A stretch of DNA of 8,935 bases from NCBI GenBank assembly GCA_027483005.1, contig JAIXVN010000324.1, forward strand, positions 1 through 8,935. Direction: 5' to 3'. The notes under the pieces were generated by a model. The model was not told the origin of the DNA. It worked only from the letters and a program-made list of their open reading frames with translations, and ran no database searches. The translations under genes were made by a program, and so were the position numbers. The DNA comes from Verrucomicrobiaceae bacterium (GTDB taxonomy: Bacteria > Verrucomicrobiota > Verrucomicrobiia > Verrucomicrobiales > Akkermansiaceae). Of this stretch, positions 7,086 to 8,935 are shown in pieces; the stretch's first letter is position 1; each line of letters starts with the position of its first letter.

Positions 7086-7349
7086 GTGTATCTCGATTCA
7101 CAGAAACGGGCTTTCCGCCAGGTTGAGAAAATGAAAGCCGAGGATGAGCGGATCACTCATGTGAAACCGGATATCTCATGGCTGATGTTGCTGGTTCTCA
7201 TGATCGTCATGATCGGAACACATTGGCTTCAAAGCTACACCGTGCTCTACACCGAAGGGGAGGTGGCTCAAGGTTTGCTCCAGGTTCTGGAGTTCCTGAT
7301 TCCCATTTGTGGATTGCTGGGGTTCTTCCGTCGCCGACTTGCTGCTTGA
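7086..7349 (+). CDS. Small two-helix membrane protein of unknown function
   Basis: The frame opens after a TAA at 7074-7076 and gives 87 residues from a GTG at 7086, or 72 from the ATG at 7131 (MKAEDERITHV). Neither start has a convincing ribosome-binding site; the ATG is the more ordinary choice. The N-terminal 30 residues are charged and cytoplasm-like. Two hydrophobic stretches follow: residues 31-48 (SWLMLLVLMIVMIGTHWL) and about 63-81 (GLLQVLEFLIPICGLLGFF), then FRRRLAA, whose arginines suggest that both termini face the cytoplasm. I recognise no family. Codon choice is less GC-biased than in neighbouring genes, but the hydrophobic pattern makes chance unlikely. It reads away from the giant gene and towards the DedA gene, so it is probably a single transcript. 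Confidence 0.6.
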   Translation: MYLDSQKRAFRQVEKMKAEDERITHVKPDISWLMLLVLMIVMIGTHWLQSYTVLYTEGEVAQGLLQVLEFLIPICGLLGFFRRRLAA

Positions 7350-7373
7350 CCTCAAACGCTTTCCGGATCGTCA

Positions 7374-7429
7374 GGGACCGTTTCGCCACCCCTTGGTCGT
7401 TCAGGGATGTTTGTTCGTGAAACGGTTCC
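7374..7429. terminator. Inverted repeat between two converging genes, possible shared terminator
   Basis: GGGACCGTTTC (7374-7384) pairs with GAAACGGTTCC (7419-7429): 11 pairs including one G-U, with a long 34-base loop. It lies between the stop of the small membrane protein (7349) and the stop of the DedA gene (7438), where a bidirectional terminator would be expected. The long loop and lack of a T-run make it unlike a classical intrinsic terminator. An imperfect direct repeat with TCAGGGA at 7371 and 7401 (30-base period) overlaps it. Confidence 0.35.
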
Positions 7430-7437
7430 ATCCGCCT

Positions 7438-8079
7438 TCATTTCATCAGCCTTTTCGCCGTGAACCAGAGCAGGGCGGGGACGATGAAGCTGAGGGCGAT
7501 CGCCAAACCGGGAGTGTCGTGGCCGCTGGCTCCGATCCAGGCGAAGGTGAAGCCCAGCGGGACGCAACCGCAGACCAACGACACGCAAAAGCGTCCGAAG
7601 GGCATGCGCACCAGCCCGGCGGTGACGGCCACCGCTTCCGGCAGGATCGGAAGCGAACGGGACAGCGCGACCATCCAGCCGCCGCCCTTCGTGAAAAGAG
7701 CTCGACCCTTCTCAAAGTCCGCGTCGCCGAGGAAACGTCGCGCCGTCTTTTCGTTGAGGACCCGACCGAGCCCGTAGCCTGCAAGTCCCGCTCCGAGCGT
7801 GCCGACCGTGGCGAAGAGTCCGCCCAGCAGGGGGCCATAGGCGTAACCGAGGGCCGACATCACCACTGTTCCTGGCACTGGCATCAGGATGTCCGCAATC
7901 AAGAGGCCGACGCCGCCGAGTCCGCCCCAGAGCGGTTGCGACTGCATCCACGCCACCGTGCCAGCGAAGCCGAATTTCGAGTCAAAGCCTCCCCCCCAGA
8001 GGCCCCAGGTGAGGAGCGTCAGGACGGCGAAGGCGATGAAAAACCAGAGGACCCGCACAGGCGAATGATGGCCTTCCAT
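7438..8079 (-). CDS. DedA/TVP38-type VTT-domain integral membrane protein
   Basis: The 213-residue product has a hydrophobic segment at about 10-28, then the VTT (SNARE-associated) core at about 55-183. Recognisable pieces are the re-entrant proline/glycine stretch LMPVPGTVVMSALGYAYGP (65-83), the Gly-rich helix GTLGAGLAGYGLGR (93-106), and SRSLPILPEAVAVTAGLVRMP (140-160), which leads into FGRFCVSLVCGCVPLG. A final helix covers about 190-206, followed by AKRLMK. From family knowledge, DedA/TVP38/TMEM64 proteins sit in the inner membrane and are linked to phospholipid (undecaprenyl phosphate or PE) flipping and envelope homeostasis; the precise substrate here cannot be assigned. The ATG at 8079 fits the length, though no strong ribosome-binding site precedes it. 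The gene diverges from fdhD across 35 bases. Confidence 0.85.
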   Translation of the reverse strand: MEGHHSPVRVLWFFIAFAVLTLLTWGLWGGGFDSKFGFAGTVAWMQSQPLWGGLGGVGLLIADILMPVPGTVVMSALGYAYGPLLGGLFATVGTLGAGLAGYGLGRVLNEKTARRFLGDADFEKGRALFTKGGGWMVALSRSLPILPEAVAVTAGLVRMPFGRFCVSLVCGCVPLGFTFAWIGASGHDTPGLAIALSFIVPALLWFTAKRLMK

Positions 8080-8114
8080 TTGACGGCGGCAAGTTCCGGT
8101 GCGCGGAATGGGGC
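8080..8114. promoter_or_regulatory. Very short divergent gap with a small dyad
   Basis: Only 35 bases separate the DedA and fdhD start codons. They include TTCCG (8094-8098) and CGGAA (8104-8108) around GTGCG, a 5-bp dyad that may be an operator or may be chance. No promoter hexamers fit in the gap, so at least one promoter must reach into the opposite gene, or one start is annotated too far upstream. Confidence 0.25.
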
Positions 8115-8894
8115 ATGGATCAATCCGTGAGCCTCATCAGCGCCAGCGGCGAGTCGAAACTGGACCGCGTGGCGGTGGAGGAACCCTTGCAGATCACCAT
8201 CGACGGCCATCCGGTCGCGGTCCTGATGCGCACGCCGGGCGACGACGAGGTGCTGGTGACGGGATTCCTGAAAACCGAGGGCATCATTCGTTTCAGGGCG
8301 GAGATCCGGAAGCTCGTGATCGACGCCAACCACGCGCTGGTCTTTCTAACAGACGAGGTCGAATGGGATGTCACCCGCCTTTCCCGTAATCTCTTCAGCG
8401 CCTCCTCTTGCGGCATTTGCGGAAAGGCCACCATCGACGCGGTGATGGGAGAACAGGTGGTCCTGAACGACGGCCCGGTGTTTGATCGCGGCGTACTCCT
8501 CGCGGCTCCTGATCTGTTGCGCGAAAAGCAGATCACCTTCAACTCCACCGGCGGCCTTCATGGCTGTGGACTCTTCAGCCGCAGCGGCGAACTGCTGGCG
8601 ATCCACGAGGATGTGGGCCGGCACAATGCCGTGGACAAGGTCATCGGTCGCGCCTTGTTGGATGAGTTCGATCCAACCGATTCGTTCCTGCTCGTTTCCG
8701 GTCGCGTCTCCTTCGAGGTCATGCAGAAGGCGTTGGCAGCGGGCATCCCGATGGTCGCGGCGGTGTCCGCGCCTTCGTCGCTGGCGATCGAGTTCGCGAA
8801 GCAATCCAACCAAACCCTCGTCGCCTTTCTCCGGCCTCCGGGTTTCAATGTTTACTCAGGTGCGGAACGATTGAATGGAAGCGCTTTGCCTTGA
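8115..8894 (+). CDS. fdhD: FdhD, formate dehydrogenase sulfurtransferase/accessory protein
   Basis: The 259-residue product matches FdhD along its whole length. Hallmarks are DRVAVEEPLQI (17-27), the MRTPGDDEVLVTGFLKTEGI block (38-57), SSCGICGKATID (97-108) with the redox/sulfur-carrying pair Cys99 and Cys102, TGGLHGCGLF (145-154), HEDVGRHNAVDKVIGR (164-179), SGRVSFEVMQKALAAGIP (195-212), SAPSSLAIEFA (218-228) and the C-terminal TLVAFLRPPGFNVYSG. In Escherichia coli, FdhD passes sulfur from the cysteine desulfurase IscS to the molybdenum cofactor (bis-MGD), which formate dehydrogenases need for activity, so a molybdenum formate dehydrogenase or a related oxidoreductase should exist in this genome; none is in the window. 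It acts in the cytoplasm. GGAATGGGGC just before the ATG at 8115 could serve as a ribosome-binding site. An ATG appears 27 bases after the stop (8922), so a downstream co-transcribed gene is possible. Confidence 0.97.
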   Translation: MDQSVSLISASGESKLDRVAVEEPLQITIDGHPVAVLMRTPGDDEVLVTGFLKTEGIIRFRAEIRKLVIDANHALVFLTDEVEWDVTRLSRNLFSASSCGICGKATIDAVMGEQVVLNDGPVFDRGVLLAAPDLLREKQITFNSTGGLHGCGLFSRSGELLAIHEDVGRHNAVDKVIGRALLDEFDPTDSFLLVSGRVSFEVMQKALAAGIPMVAAVSAPSSLAIEFAKQSNQTLVAFLRPPGFNVYSGAERLNGSALP

Positions 8895-8935
8895 TCGCAT
8901 TTCCGAATACCATCCATCCCCATGCCATCCCCCAC

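Noticed and set aside
7054..7126. 24-codon frame starting ATGGGAGG (MGGPVLWISHQG)
   Set aside because: Too short, lacks conservation evidence and overlaps the better-supported membrane-protein frame.
7309..8130. Plus-strand open frame of 273 codons
   Set aside because: It is antisense to the DedA gene, which has clear membrane-protein and VTT features; the mirror frame is polar and charged without any recognisable domain.
8922..8935. Possible start of another gene (ATG at 8922, beginning MPSP)
   Set aside because: Only four full codons fit before the window ends and no ribosome-binding site is evident, so no gene can be supported.

Overview
The window looks like chromosomal DNA of a GC-rich member of the Verrucomicrobiota, probably a Luteolibacter- or Verrucomicrobium-like organism. 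Three features point there: a planctomycete/verrucomicrobial-type cytochrome c–DUF1587–PA14 protein, a giant secreted protein built of autotransporter-associated beta-strand repeats, and the C-terminal D-rich 'GDGVDNGVEYVLGG' module typical of verrucomicrobial exported proteins. This placement is inferred from protein architecture. No rRNA or other phylogenetic marker is present.

Layout. (1) Positions 1-600, minus strand: the N-terminal 200 residues of an exported haem protein (PSCyt1, DUF1587, start of PA14) that runs off the left edge. A perfect 9-bp inverted repeat sits just upstream of its start. (2) About 601-1452: roughly 850 bp with no convincing intact gene. It holds several inverted repeats, a short minus-strand reading frame that looks like a frameshifted gene relic (1204-1339), and a weak terminator-like hairpin behind the giant gene. 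(3) 1453-6918, minus strand: one 1821-residue secreted protein with an N-terminal metzincin zinc protease, a PPC-like domain, a very long beta-repeat region with about seven recognisable repeat motifs and a 150-residue tandem duplication, and a C-terminal calcium-loop/verrucomicrobial module. (4) 6919-7085: the divergent intergenic region. (5) 7086-7349, plus strand: a small two-helix membrane protein of unknown role. (6) 7438-8079, minus strand: a DedA/TVP38-type (VTT) membrane protein. (7) 8115-8894, plus strand: FdhD, the sulfurtransferase that activates molybdenum formate dehydrogenase. It diverges from the DedA gene across only 35 bp.

The genes do not form one pathway. The first and third are cell-surface or exported proteins, plausibly for polymer or protein breakdown and surface display. 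The DedA and fdhD genes are housekeeping or accessory functions. I see no CRISPR array, tRNA, rRNA, intact transposase, defence cassette or phage gene. The items most worth a second look are the protease fused to the beta-repeat stalk, its recent-looking internal duplication, and the palindrome-rich gap with the gene relic. I do not see solid evidence for an undescribed multi-gene system.
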